This document shows, piece by piece, positions 51,366 through 59,946 of a stretch of DNA of 64,000 nucleotides (within the stretch, counting starts at the first letter, position 1; each line of letters opens with the position of its first letter). The notes below the pieces were generated by a model. The model saw only the letters and a list, made by a program, of their open reading frames with translations. It was not told the origin of the DNA and made no database searches. The DNA comes from Deltaproteobacteria bacterium (GTDB lineage Bacteria; Desulfobacterota; Desulfuromonadia; Geobacterales; Geobacteraceae): the NCBI GenBank assembly GCA_009668975.1, contig SBEG01000011.1, forward strand, positions 1 through 64,000, written 5' to 3'. Both the position numbers and the translations under genes were made by a program.

Positions 51366-52284
51366 GGGCGTTTTCATTATATCGTTGGATTGTGAAGGCA
51401 AATGGGGGATGGCGGACCACGTCACGGAACACCACACCAGATGTTTGACAAACGCTAATATCGAAAAAACTTACGACAATCTGCTACGACTCCTTGCTGG
51501 TTGTAACATTAAGGCCACTTTTGCCTTTGTTTCGCTTTTCACGATGTCTTTCGACGAATACTATCATTATCGGAACATGTTAGGTGATTCTGAGGTTTAC
51601 GACGCCTGGCTGAAATTTTTCCGCCGGGATATTGATAATGGCCTGTATGACGGCTGGTTCGCGCCAGGCCTGATGGAGCTTGTCGCAGCTGAAGGCATGC
51701 ATGAAATAGCCTCACACGGCTTCTGTCACATTCCCTTCGATGCAAGGATAATCACCCGTACTGATGCCGCCAGAGAACTGGAGGCAATAGCGTCGGTAAA
51801 TGGGGCAAGATCAATCCAGGCGAGAACCTTCGTCTATCCGAGAAATCTTGTGGGCTATAGGGATCTGCTGTCGGAGACCGGGTATTTTGGTTACAGAGAA
51901 GCACTGCCGTCCACTCATGGAGCCTGGGGTAAGGTCGCGAATATCGCAAGGGAATTCAACCTGCTTCAGAAATCGCAGTCTCGGCGGGGCGCGGAACGTC
52001 TGCTTGCCATACCGTCCGGCTATTTCCTGAACTGGCGAAACGGCGTTCGTACAGTGGTCCCCGCTGCGGTTACCCTCGCAAGATGGAAAGGGATCATCGA
52101 CCATGCGATTAAGCATGATGGGATAGCCCATCTCTGGTTGCATCCGCACAATCTGATAGATGGTAGATCCCAATTGGAACTGCTGGAATCTGTTTTAAGA
52201 CATGTAGCTGACAAGTTGAAGACGGGAGAGCTTGTGAATTTCACTCAATATGACTACTGTTTGGATGCTGTAGCAGGCGGGTAG
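51358..52284 (+). CDS. Polysaccharide deacetylase family (NodB-like)
   Basis: A 308-residue CE4-type protein. Motif 1 is SLDCEG (the catalytic and metal Asp region; canonical form TFDDG), motif 2 is SHGFCH (metal-binding His-x3-His), and a later WLHPHNL matches the catalytic-His motif. No signal peptide is seen, so it probably acts in the cytoplasm on a lipid-linked or nucleotide sugar, removing an acetyl group that the acyl set could then replace (inference). It overlaps the upstream gene. Confidence 0.82.
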   Translation: MGKGVFIISLDCEGKWGMADHVTEHHTRCLTNANIEKTYDNLLRLLAGCNIKATFAFVSLFTMSFDEYYHYRNMLGDSEVYDAWLKFFRRDIDNGLYDGWFAPGLMELVAAEGMHEIASHGFCHIPFDARIITRTDAARELEAIASVNGARSIQARTFVYPRNLVGYRDLLSETGYFGYREALPSTHGAWGKVANIAREFNLLQKSQSRRGAERLLAIPSGYFLNWRNGVRTVVPAAVTLARWKGIIDHAIKHDGIAHLWLHPHNLIDGRSQLELLESVLRHVADKLKTGELVNFTQYDYCLDAVAGG

Positions 52285-52368
52285 GCGGATTTTAGTTGGC
52301 TCTAGTTTGGTGTCTTCCGAGGAATGAATGCCGGTGCACAATTTTGACTTTCCGAGGTAACAATTAAT

Positions 52369-54330
52369 ATGTGCGGTATCGCCGGCTTCCTTAACTATTC
52401 CCGACGTAACGGGTCCGATGAGATGCGCGCCACCGCTTGCCGGATGTCGAATGCCCTTATCCACCGTGGCCCTGACGACGGCGGGGTCTGGGTGGATGCC
52501 TCAGCCGGGATAGCTTTGGGGCATCGTCGTCTCGCAATTGTCGATCTTTCGGCTGAGGGGCACCAGCCGATGCATTCTGCTAGTGGTCGATTCGTGCTGG
52601 CATATAACGGTGAGATTTATAACTTTCAGGAGATCCGAGCGGCACTGGAGCCGTATCTGGCGAGTGCTGGCGTACATTGGCGCGGCCATTCAGACACGGA
52701 AGTAATGCTTGCCGCTTTTGAATTTTGGGGTATGGAAGAGGCTGTCAAGCGGTTTGTCGGTATGTTTGCCTTTGCTCTCTGGGATCGAACGGAGCGTCTG
52801 CTCCACCTTGTTCGGGACAGGCTGGGTGAAAAACCGCTTTATTACGGTCGGATGGGGAAATCTTTCCTTTTCGGTTCTGAGCTGAAAGCGCTCCGTGCTC
52901 ATCCGGAGTGGCAAGGTGAGATCGACCGGAATGCGCTTGCGTTAATGATGCGGCATAATTGCATTCCAGCGCCTTACTCCATTTATAGAGACATCAAGAA
53001 ACTTCCTCCCAGCACGATCCTGACAATAGGTACAGAAGAGGATACACCTACCCCGAAGGCTTACTGGAGTACCGCCGATATTGTGGAACGTGGGGTGCTT
53101 GAGCCGTTTACAGGAAATGAGAGCGAGGCGGTGGACCGTCTAGACATACTGCTGCGTGATGCGATAAGGCAGCAGATGGTTGCTGATGTGCCGCTCGGGG
53201 CTTTTCTTTCCGGTGGTATTGATTCTTCCACTGTAGTTGGGCTCATGCAGGCACAAAGCGTCAGGCCGGTAAAAACTTTTACCATTGGCTTTTCCGAGCA
53301 CGCCTACAATGAGGCGAACCATGCACGGGAAGTTGCCGATTTACTCGGCACTGCGCACACTGAGCTTTATGTGACCCCGGACCAAGCGCTTGCCGTTATT
53401 CCTGATCTGGCCACTATGTATGATGAACCATTTTCCGACTCATCTCAAATACCAACGTACCTGGTTTCAAAGTTAACCCGTAATCATGTTACCGTGAGCC
53501 TCTCCGGCGATGGTGGTGATGAGTTGTTCGCCGGTTATAATAGGCATTTCTGGGGTAATCGCGTATGGAAAACGATATGTGCAGTTCCTCGGGGGCCTCG
53601 GCGTATTGCATCTGATTTTCTTCAAGAAATATCACCTCAGAAATGGGACCGGTTATATGAAATGGTTGCTCAGTTCCTTCCCTCGGGGTTGCGGCAGCGA
53701 CTTCCAGGTGACAAGGTCCACAAGTATGCAGAAGTACTCAGAGCCAATAACTCTGGAGAGATGTATCAAAGTCTGGTTTCGCACTGGAAGAAACCCGATT
53801 CCTTGATTATTGGCTCAGAGGAACCCCCAACCCTTATTACAGCTTTCAGCAAAATGCCTCAACTACCCGAACTTGCCCAGAGAATGATGTATCTGGACCT
53901 GGTGACCTATCTTCCCGATGACATCCTGGTTAAGGTTGACCGCGCCGGGATGGCTACAAGTCTTGAAACGAGGATGCCTTTTCTGGACCACCGTGTTGTC
54001 GAGTTCGCCTGGCAGGTTCCTCTTTCCATGAAGATCCGAAATGGACAGGGAAAGTGGCTTTTGCGACAGGTTTTGAAGCGATATGTGCCGGAAAAAATGA
54101 TGGAAAGACCGAAAATGGGGTTTGGTGTTCCCCTTGATGCCTGGTTGCGCGGGCCATTGAAAGATTGGGCTCATGCATTGCTCGATGAGCGTCGACTCCG
54201 TCAAGAGGGATTTTTTAACCCCGAACTCGTACGGCAGAAATGGGAAGAGCATCTTTCAGGAAAGTATAACTGGCAGTATCATCTCTGGGATGTACTTATG
54301 TTTCAAGCCTGGCTGGAAAGACATTCTTGA
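52369..54330 (+). CDS. asnB: Glutamine-hydrolysing asparagine synthetase-like amidotransferase
   Basis: A 653-residue enzyme. Cys2 (MCGIAGF) is the glutaminase nucleophile of the N-terminal Ntn domain (about 1-215, with AYNGEIYNFQEIR and RDRLGEKPLYYG). The C-terminal synthetase domain has the ATP-pyrophosphatase loop AFLSGGIDSSTVVGLM and SLSGDGGDELFAGYNRH. AsnB homologues are common in polysaccharide clusters, where they may amidate uronic acids rather than make asparagine. About 85 bp separate it from the deacetylase gene; its stop overlaps the next ATG (TGATG). Confidence 0.92.
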   Translation: MCGIAGFLNYSRRNGSDEMRATACRMSNALIHRGPDDGGVWVDASAGIALGHRRLAIVDLSAEGHQPMHSASGRFVLAYNGEIYNFQEIRAALEPYLASAGVHWRGHSDTEVMLAAFEFWGMEEAVKRFVGMFAFALWDRTERLLHLVRDRLGEKPLYYGRMGKSFLFGSELKALRAHPEWQGEIDRNALALMMRHNCIPAPYSIYRDIKKLPPSTILTIGTEEDTPTPKAYWSTADIVERGVLEPFTGNESEAVDRLDILLRDAIRQQMVADVPLGAFLSGGIDSSTVVGLMQAQSVRPVKTFTIGFSEHAYNEANHAREVADLLGTAHTELYVTPDQALAVIPDLATMYDEPFSDSSQIPTYLVSKLTRNHVTVSLSGDGGDELFAGYNRHFWGNRVWKTICAVPRGPRRIASDFLQEISPQKWDRLYEMVAQFLPSGLRQRLPGDKVHKYAEVLRANNSGEMYQSLVSHWKKPDSLIIGSEEPPTLITAFSKMPQLPELAQRMMYLDLVTYLPDDILVKVDRAGMATSLETRMPFLDHRVVEFAWQVPLSMKIRNGQGKWLLRQVLKRYVPEKMMERPKMGFGVPLDAWLRGPLKDWAHALLDERRLRQEGFFNPELVRQKWEEHLSGKYNWQYHLWDVLMFQAWLERHS

Positions 54331-55460
54331 TGAAAATCATTGTAATTGCTGGATTCTCCGAGTCACTCATTAATTTCCGCGGACCTTTGCTTGCTGCAAT
54401 GGCAAAAATCGGCCATGAGGTGTTTGCAATGGCCCCGGGAGAGAACCCTGTTGTTGCTGAGAAATTGCGTAAAATTGATGTTGTCTATACTTCGATTAAC
54501 TTGGAAAGAACCGGTTTAAATCCGCTGAAGGACCTGCGGACTTATTTACTGATCAAAGCGAAGTTACGTGAACTGAAGCCTGATGTGGTGCTGGCGTATA
54601 CCATCAAACCGGTAATTTATGGTTCCCTCGCAGCTCGAAGCGCCGGGGTTCCGCACATTTTCTCAATGATAACCGGGTTAGGTTACTCATTTATGGCTGG
54701 TGGCTTAAAACAGAAACTTGTCAATAAAATCGTTTCGAGACTCTACAAATTCGGGCTTACCGCAAATGAAAAGGTTTTTTTTCAAAATCCTGATGACCTT
54801 ACCTTTTTTTGTAATCAAGGATTTCTTGGTAATTGTAACAAGGCAATTCTGATAAACGGGTCCGGGGTAGATATCAATCATTTTGTCGAAACCCCTGCAC
54901 GTTGTGGTGAACTGGTATTTCTTCTCGTAGGCAGACTTCTCAGGGATAAGGGAATCGGAGAATTTATTGAAGCGGCCAGAATGCTTAAAAGAAAATACCC
55001 GCGGGCAATATTTCGGATCGTGGGGCCAATCGACAGCAACCCGGCGGCTTTCAAGCCAGCTGAAATAAAGGTTTGGCATCGTGAAGGAATCGTCGAATAT
55101 CTGGGGGAGATCGAGGATGTCCGTCCCGTTCTCTCCGATTGCAGCGTTTATGTCTTACCTTCCTATCGAGAGGGAATGCCGCGAACGGTGCTGGAGGCTA
55201 TGGCCATGGGACGGCCAATTGTAACGACCGATGCTCCCGGTTGCCGCGAAACGGTTGTGTCGGGAGAAAACGGTTATCTTGTTCCGGTGAAGGATGCCGT
55301 GGCCTTAGCGAATGCCATGGAGAGGTTTCTTCTGGAGCCAGACTCGATCCCGAAAATGGGGAGACGTAGCCGTGAAATCGCGGAGGAGAGATTCGATGTC
55401 CGCAAGGTAAATGATGTCATCATGCGTTCCATGGGGTTGATCAATGAAAAGGGCGTTTGA
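54330..55460 (+). CDS. Glycosyltransferase family 4 (PglA/WbnK-like, second of two)
   Basis: A 376-residue GT-B enzyme with an N-terminal acceptor domain (MKIIVIAGFSESLINFRGPLL; TIKPVIYGSLAARSAGVPHIFSMITGLGY, typical of transferases acting on undecaprenyl-linked primers) and a C-terminal donor domain (LVGRLLRDKGIGEFIEAARML; YVLPSYREGMPRTVLEAMAMGRPIVTTDAPGCRETV with the E-x7-E motif). In protein-glycosylation and related loci this type adds the second sugar next to PglC. It overlaps the PglC-like gene by 17 nt. Confidence 0.88.
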   Translation: MKIIVIAGFSESLINFRGPLLAAMAKIGHEVFAMAPGENPVVAEKLRKIDVVYTSINLERTGLNPLKDLRTYLLIKAKLRELKPDVVLAYTIKPVIYGSLAARSAGVPHIFSMITGLGYSFMAGGLKQKLVNKIVSRLYKFGLTANEKVFFQNPDDLTFFCNQGFLGNCNKAILINGSGVDINHFVETPARCGELVFLLVGRLLRDKGIGEFIEAARMLKRKYPRAIFRIVGPIDSNPAAFKPAEIKVWHREGIVEYLGEIEDVRPVLSDCSVYVLPSYREGMPRTVLEAMAMGRPIVTTDAPGCRETVVSGENGYLVPVKDAVALANAMERFLLEPDSIPKMGRRSREIAEERFDVRKVNDVIMRSMGLINEKGV

Positions 55461-56046
55461 CCTTCTTATTGCATTGGCGGCATTTCTTCTCCTTGGCCCC
55501 CTGATGCTTGTAGTAGGAATACTTGTCTGCACCAGGCTTGGCGCGCCGGTACTCTATCGGCAGCTAAGGCCGGGGCTGCACGGGACACCGTTCGTTATCT
55601 ATAAGTTCAGAACGATGACAGACCAGAAAGACGCGGAGGGCAATCTGCTGCCTGACGACCAGCGTCTCACCCCCTTCGGCAGGTTTTTGCGAAGCTCCAG
55701 TCTGGATGAGCTGCCGGAACTTCTCAATGTCCTGAAGGGCGATATGAGCCTGGTCGGACCCCGGCCCCTCCTGATGGAGTATCTTCCACTTTATTCGGCG
55801 GAGCAGGCCAGACGACATGAAATGAAGCCGGGCATTACCGGTTGGGCACAGGTGAACGGCAGAAACGCAATTTCCTGGGAGGAAAAGTTCAGGCTGGATC
55901 TCTGGTATGTGGACAACCAATCGATGCAACTTGACTGCCGGATTCTCTGGATGACTTTGGCAAAAGTTTTTGGCAGAGAGGGTATTAACGAGCAGGGACA
56001 GGCAACCATGAGCAAATTCACGGGGAATAGGCCGGATGAGAAATAG
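55444..56046 (+). CDS. Initiating sugar-phosphate transferase (PglC-like, monotopic)
   Basis: A 200-residue minimal phosphoglycosyl transferase: one N-terminal re-entrant hydrophobic segment (about 3-28), KFRTM, the catalytic Asp-Glu pair in [25 protein letters not shown], and the C-terminal [13 protein letters not shown] block. It transfers a sugar-1-phosphate from a UDP-sugar to undecaprenyl phosphate and so starts each repeat unit. The next two genes encode a PglD-like acetyltransferase and a DegT aminotransferase, so the primer is likely a di-N-acetylated bacillosamine-type sugar. It overlaps the acetyltransferase gene by 11 nt. Confidence 0.92.
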   Translation: MKRAFDLLIALAAFLLLGPLMLVVGILVCTRLGAPVLYRQLRPGLHGTPFVIYKFRTMTDQKDAEGNLLPDDQRLTPFGRFLRSSSLDELPELLNVLKGDMSLVGPRPLLMEYLPLYSAEQARRHEMKPGITGWAQVNGRNAISWEEKFRLDLWYVDNQSMQLDCRILWMTLAKVFGREGINEQGQATMSKFTGNRPDEK

Positions 56047-56686
56047 ACATGAGGATCGTGTATTCGTGTTTGGCGCCAGCGGCCACGCCAAAGTGGTACT
56101 AGATATCATTGAGCGACAGGGATGTTTCAAGGTAGATTTTCTCGTCGATGACGACCCTGCTCTGAAGGGGCGGCGGTTTTTCGGGTACGATGTGCTGGGC
56201 GGCAGGGACGAGCTTTTCGATTACCGACAGAAAGGGGCGTCGGCCGGAATCGTCGCCATCGGCAGCAATTCGGCACGGAGGAAGGTTGCCGGGTGGCTTA
56301 TCGATAATGGCTTCGGCCTCGTCACGGCCATTCATCCATCTGCCGTACTTTCGCGCGGTGTGGTTGTCGGAGATGGCACGGTGCTTATGGCCGGGACGGT
56401 GGTCAACGCAGATGTTGTTATTGGTAACAATGTAATTGTCAATACAGGGGTCACCATTGACCACGACTGTTTTATTGGCGACGGTGTACACATCGCCCCG
56501 GGCACTACCCTGTGCGGTACCGTGCATGTTGGGGGAAATACCTTCATTGGCGCGGGGGTGACCGTCATTCCGAACATTACCATCGGGAGCAATGTTGTTG
56601 TAGGGGCAGGGGCTACGGTAGTGCGCAATGTTCCGGATGGTGTGCAGGTCATGGGCACCCCCGCACGAATCGTCAACAAGAACTAA
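56036..56686 (+). CDS. PglD-like sugar O/N-acetyltransferase
   Basis: A 216-residue protein with an N-terminal UDP-sugar-binding Rossmann-like domain (VFVFGASGHAKVVLDIIERQG ... VDDDPALKG) and a C-terminal left-handed beta-helix of hexapeptide repeats (about 100-200; HIAPGTTLCGTVHVGGNTFIGAGVTVIPNITIGSNVVVGAGATVVRNV). The catalytic His is in TIDHDC. PglD enzymes acetylate UDP-4-amino sugars using acetyl-CoA. Its overlap with the PglC-like gene and proximity to the aminotransferase support that role. Confidence 0.9.
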   Translation: MRNRHEDRVFVFGASGHAKVVLDIIERQGCFKVDFLVDDDPALKGRRFFGYDVLGGRDELFDYRQKGASAGIVAIGSNSARRKVAGWLIDNGFGLVTAIHPSAVLSRGVVVGDGTVLMAGTVVNADVVIGNNVIVNTGVTIDHDCFIGDGVHIAPGTTLCGTVHVGGNTFIGAGVTVIPNITIGSNVVVGAGATVVRNVPDGVQVMGTPARIVNKN

Positions 56687-56698
56687 ACAAGGAAAGCG

Positions 56699-57922
56699 TT
56701 GGTAACTATGAACTCTGATCTCTTGGCAATTGATGGTGGTAATCAGGTTCGGACAGAAGAGTTTCCCCCATGGCCGTACTTTGCACCGGACGAAATTGCG
56801 GCTGTTACAGCGGTCCTTGCTTCCGGCAGGGTCAACTACTGGACCGGCGAAGAGGGGCGAAAATTCGAGGAGGAGTTTGCTGAGTATACCGGCTGCCGTC
56901 ATGCTATAGCACTCGCAAACGGCACCGTAGCTCTTGAACTGGCACTCTATGCCTTGGGCATTGGTCCAGGCGACGAGGTGATTGTCACATGCCGCACATT
57001 TATTGCTTCGGCGAGTTGTATTGTCATGCGAGGTGCTACTCCGGTGATGGCGGACGTTGACCCGGTCAGCCAAAACATTACAGCGGAAACGGTCAGTGCG
57101 GTCCTTACTTCTCGGACGAGAGCAATCATAGCGGTTCATCTGGCCGGATGGCCGTGTGACATGGATCCGATTCTTGATCTTGCCAGAAAACATGGTCTTA
57201 AAGTTATCGAGGATTGTGCGCAAGCCCACGGCGCTACCTATAAAGGGCTTCAGGTTGGGTCTTTAGGGGATATGGCTGCCTTTTCGTTCTGTCAGGACAA
57301 GATCATTACCACCGGAGGTGAAGGTGGAATGCTTACCACAAATGACAGGGTTCTCTGGGAGAAGGCGTGGTCCTTTAAAGACCACGGTAAGAGTTGGGAT
57401 GCGGTCTATAACCACCAGCATCCCAGGGGATTTCGTTGGCTGCATGCGTCGTTCGGAACCAACTTGCGCTTGACCGAAATGCAGTCGGCAATCGGCAGGT
57501 TGCAACTTGGGAAACTTCCTGAATGGAGAGACATCCGCCAACGCAATGCTTCGGTACTCAAGAATTGCTTCACATCGATTCCGGCTCTAAGGGTGACAAT
57601 ACCTCCTGATGAATACGGGCATGCCTATTATAAATATTACGTATTCGTACGTCCCGAGCAGTTGAAACCCGGATGGGACAGGGACCGAATAATGGCGGCA
57701 ATTGGTGAGGAAGGCATCCCCTGCTTCAGCGGCAGCTGCAGTGAGATATATCTTGAGAAGGCATTTGAATATGAATTCGTCATACCTGACAGTCGGTTGA
57801 GATATGCCAAGGAACTTGGCGAGACAAGCCTGATGTTTCTTGTACACCCGACTTTGAGGCCGATGGATATGGAAGATATCTGTCGCGCCGTAGAAAAGGT
57901 GTTTTGTCGAGCGGCAAAATGA
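56699..57922 (+). CDS. DegT/DnrJ/EryC1 PLP-dependent sugar aminotransferase
   Basis: A 407-residue aminotransferase of the PglE/PseC type. The PLP-lysine region is FSFCQDKIITTGGEGGML, preceded by VIEDCAQAHGATYKG (PLP-stacking and Asp positions) and ALANGTVALELALYALGIGPGDEVI. It would transaminate a UDP-4-keto sugar to the amine acetylated by the PglD-like enzyme. The matching 4,6-dehydratase is not in the window. A TTG start at 56699 is well spaced from AAGGA; an ATG 9 nt later is an alternative. It is the last gene of the plus-strand cluster and faces the convergent beta-helix gene 13 bp away. Confidence 0.9.
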   Translation: MVTMNSDLLAIDGGNQVRTEEFPPWPYFAPDEIAAVTAVLASGRVNYWTGEEGRKFEEEFAEYTGCRHAIALANGTVALELALYALGIGPGDEVIVTCRTFIASASCIVMRGATPVMADVDPVSQNITAETVSAVLTSRTRAIIAVHLAGWPCDMDPILDLARKHGLKVIEDCAQAHGATYKGLQVGSLGDMAAFSFCQDKIITTGGEGGMLTTNDRVLWEKAWSFKDHGKSWDAVYNHQHPRGFRWLHASFGTNLRLTEMQSAIGRLQLGKLPEWRDIRQRNASVLKNCFTSIPALRVTIPPDEYGHAYYKYYVFVRPEQLKPGWDRDRIMAAIGEEGIPCFSGSCSEIYLEKAFEYEFVIPDSRLRYAKELGETSLMFLVHPTLRPMDMEDICRAVEKVFCRAAK

Positions 57923-57935
57923 GTTCCCGCGCAGG

Positions 57936-59798
57936 TTAATTCTGGTCAGGAACGACGGTTACGTTTTTCTCGTGGCCGGGGAAATTTATCTGCCGATTTC
58001 TATGTTTTAAATTAATGAACCTGTTTCCGCCGTCTATGCGTACCCTGGTAACCGAACCTTTCCCCGTTACCCCAACCCCCCCCATGTTTTCCGCCAGGGG
58101 CGTTTTGTTCTCGATAGTGTTGCCGGTGACCTCGATTCCATCAAAATGACCCTGGCCATCATTGGTTATGGTGATGGCGTACGGATACGCACCGTAGCTG
58201 TTGAAGCTCGTGTCACTCAGGTGGTTATCCCTTATCACGACGTTTCTGCAATCGAGCGGTTTTCTGGTGTTGCCGATAATCAGGACAGCTGCCCCGGAAA
58301 TCCTGTCGATTGTGTTTTTTTCAATTATCGCGTTTTTTACTGCCGTAAAGGTTATTCCGTTCCAGACCGTGCCGGACTTTGCTGCCGTACTCTCAATGAT
58401 GTTGGAGCGAACAGTTATGCCGTCAATACCGACTGTTGTGTCCGGCGGGTTGAGTGGCTGATAGACCCCTGATACACACTGGTCAAGTTCACCATTAAGC
58501 CTGATGTGATTCCCTTCGAACAATACATTTCGTACTTCGCTGATTGACCAGATGCTGATTCCCATCTTTGTCATATTGATAAAACTGTTGCCGAGCCATC
58601 GATGGTTTCGTGCGGTGACGATGCCGTCACCAACGATATATCCGCCATTTCCGTAGTTTTCAACATGATTGCCTGAGACCAGCATGTCGTCTCCATGCAT
58701 CTCGATCCCGGCAACCACGGCTACCGGTGGACCGTTTTCGTTATACGGTCCAGAATTGGACAGCCGGTTGTTCTTTACCGTGACATTTTTCCCGCTGATA
58801 TACAGGGTGCTGTGATCACTCTGACCGCGATTTCCCGGAATGGCGCCGCCGACATTGCTAAAGATGCAGTTTGAAATCACCGAGTCGGTAATCAGATATG
58901 AGAGACTGTCGCTGCCGAATTTAACCACATTTGTCCCCGGCTGGTTCTCGAACCAGACGCGGTCGATCATTATGTTCTTACCTGCATACAGCCAGATGGC
59001 CATAGCCCGCCTGACATTGCTCTTTACGAGATTATTTGAGCCATTTCCATCGATCCTGAAATTCCTGAAATTGATATCGGATGTTCTTTCGGCATTAGCC
59101 GGTGCAAAAAACACGTAATCCCCAGCCAGCGTGTGGTTGTCCACTACCTTCAACACGCTTTTGTATCCCCGTCCAACGATGTTGACCCCGGATCTGGGAA
59201 CAAGCATCGCACTTACTTTGTCACCACTGCCGATAAGCTTCATCGTTACCCTGCGGTTTAACAGGTAGACTTTTTCCGCCAGTATGACATCTCCCTTCGT
59301 CAGGCTGTCGATGGCGCTTTGAATGGCACTTGAAGATTCTCTCCCGTCCGCTGCTCCCCACCATTCGGGATAGGCTGTGGTGGTGGATGAGGGCGCAAAC
59401 TTTACTCTTCCCGTGCCGTCAAAAACCTTTTCAAGAGGGGCATCGAACGGCCCGGCAATGGTAACGGTTCTTCCATCTGCAACATATATTTTCCCTCCCT
59501 TGGATATTTTTAGGCGGACATTGGCAGGTACAGAGAGGTCTTTAACTACAGTAAACGTTTGGGAGACGAGGAGTGTGGTTTTTTTTGTGCCGACTTTGCT
59601 TATTGCATCGCCAAGAGTGGGATTTTTTTCTGCTGATGTTCCCGACCTTTTGATTCCTTCTGTCGCAACTGCTAATTCAAATGTAAATATACAGATCACA
59701 ACTGATAATATCAGGAGGATTCTTCTATTTGCTGCATGTAACTTTTTAAGCAAAGGACATGCGGTACGACTTCGTTCAATAAAGAATCGGGTAATCAT
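57936..59798 (-). CDS. Exported right-handed beta-helix (pectate-lyase-fold) protein
   Basis: A 620-residue protein with an N-terminal membrane/signal segment (about 26-46, RRILLILSVVICIFTFELAVA) and a long parallel beta-helix (about 130-600) recognisable by repeated short strands such as NVIVKNNRLSNSG, DDMLVSGNHVENYG, NVLFEGNHIRLNG, GITVRSNIIEST, NAIIEKNTIDRI, NVVIRDNHLSDT and GIEVTGNTIENK. An upstream PEWWGAADG stretch is common in phage and secreted pectate-lyase-like proteins. It probably binds or cleaves the polysaccharide made by the adjacent cluster (a lyase or epimerase function), but catalytic residues cannot be assigned. Transcribed towards that cluster. Confidence 0.8.
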   Translation of the reverse strand: MITRFFIERSRTACPLLKKLHAANRRILLILSVVICIFTFELAVATEGIKRSGTSAEKNPTLGDAISKVGTKKTTLLVSQTFTVVKDLSVPANVRLKISKGGKIYVADGRTVTIAGPFDAPLEKVFDGTGRVKFAPSSTTTAYPEWWGAADGRESSSAIQSAIDSLTKGDVILAEKVYLLNRRVTMKLIGSGDKVSAMLVPRSGVNIVGRGYKSVLKVVDNHTLAGDYVFFAPANAERTSDINFRNFRIDGNGSNNLVKSNVRRAMAIWLYAGKNIMIDRVWFENQPGTNVVKFGSDSLSYLITDSVISNCIFSNVGGAIPGNRGQSDHSTLYISGKNVTVKNNRLSNSGPYNENGPPVAVVAGIEMHGDDMLVSGNHVENYGNGGYIVGDGIVTARNHRWLGNSFINMTKMGISIWSISEVRNVLFEGNHIRLNGELDQCVSGVYQPLNPPDTTVGIDGITVRSNIIESTAAKSGTVWNGITFTAVKNAIIEKNTIDRISGAAVLIIGNTRKPLDCRNVVIRDNHLSDTSFNSYGAYPYAITITNDGQGHFDGIEVTGNTIENKTPLAENMGGVGVTGKGSVTRVRIDGGNRFINLKHRNRQINFPGHEKNVTVVPDQN

Positions 59799-59890
59799 AT
59801 TCTTCTCCAGGTAGGATCAACAGTTCTCAGCTTTAAACATGCGGGAACTCTTCCTCAACAAAAAAGTTGCTACTCAATACCGTGAAGATA

Positions 59891-59922
59891 CAAAAAAAGA
59901 AGGGCTTCCAAAAGGAAGCCCT
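59891..59922 (-). terminator. Terminator after the 650-residue repeat protein gene
   Basis: On the minus strand, AAGGGCTTCC-TTTT-GGAAGCCCTT is followed by CTTTTTTTTG. It lies 25 bp after the stop codon. The same 10-bp stem occurs behind the neighbouring gene (61950-61986). Confidence 0.9.
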
Positions 59923-59946
59923 TGCGTGTGATTGAAATCGAAGAAT

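Noticed and set aside
56099..57229. Minus-strand open frame of 376 codons opposite the acetyltransferase and aminotransferase genes
   Set aside because: It spans two real genes on the opposite strand and shows no domain.
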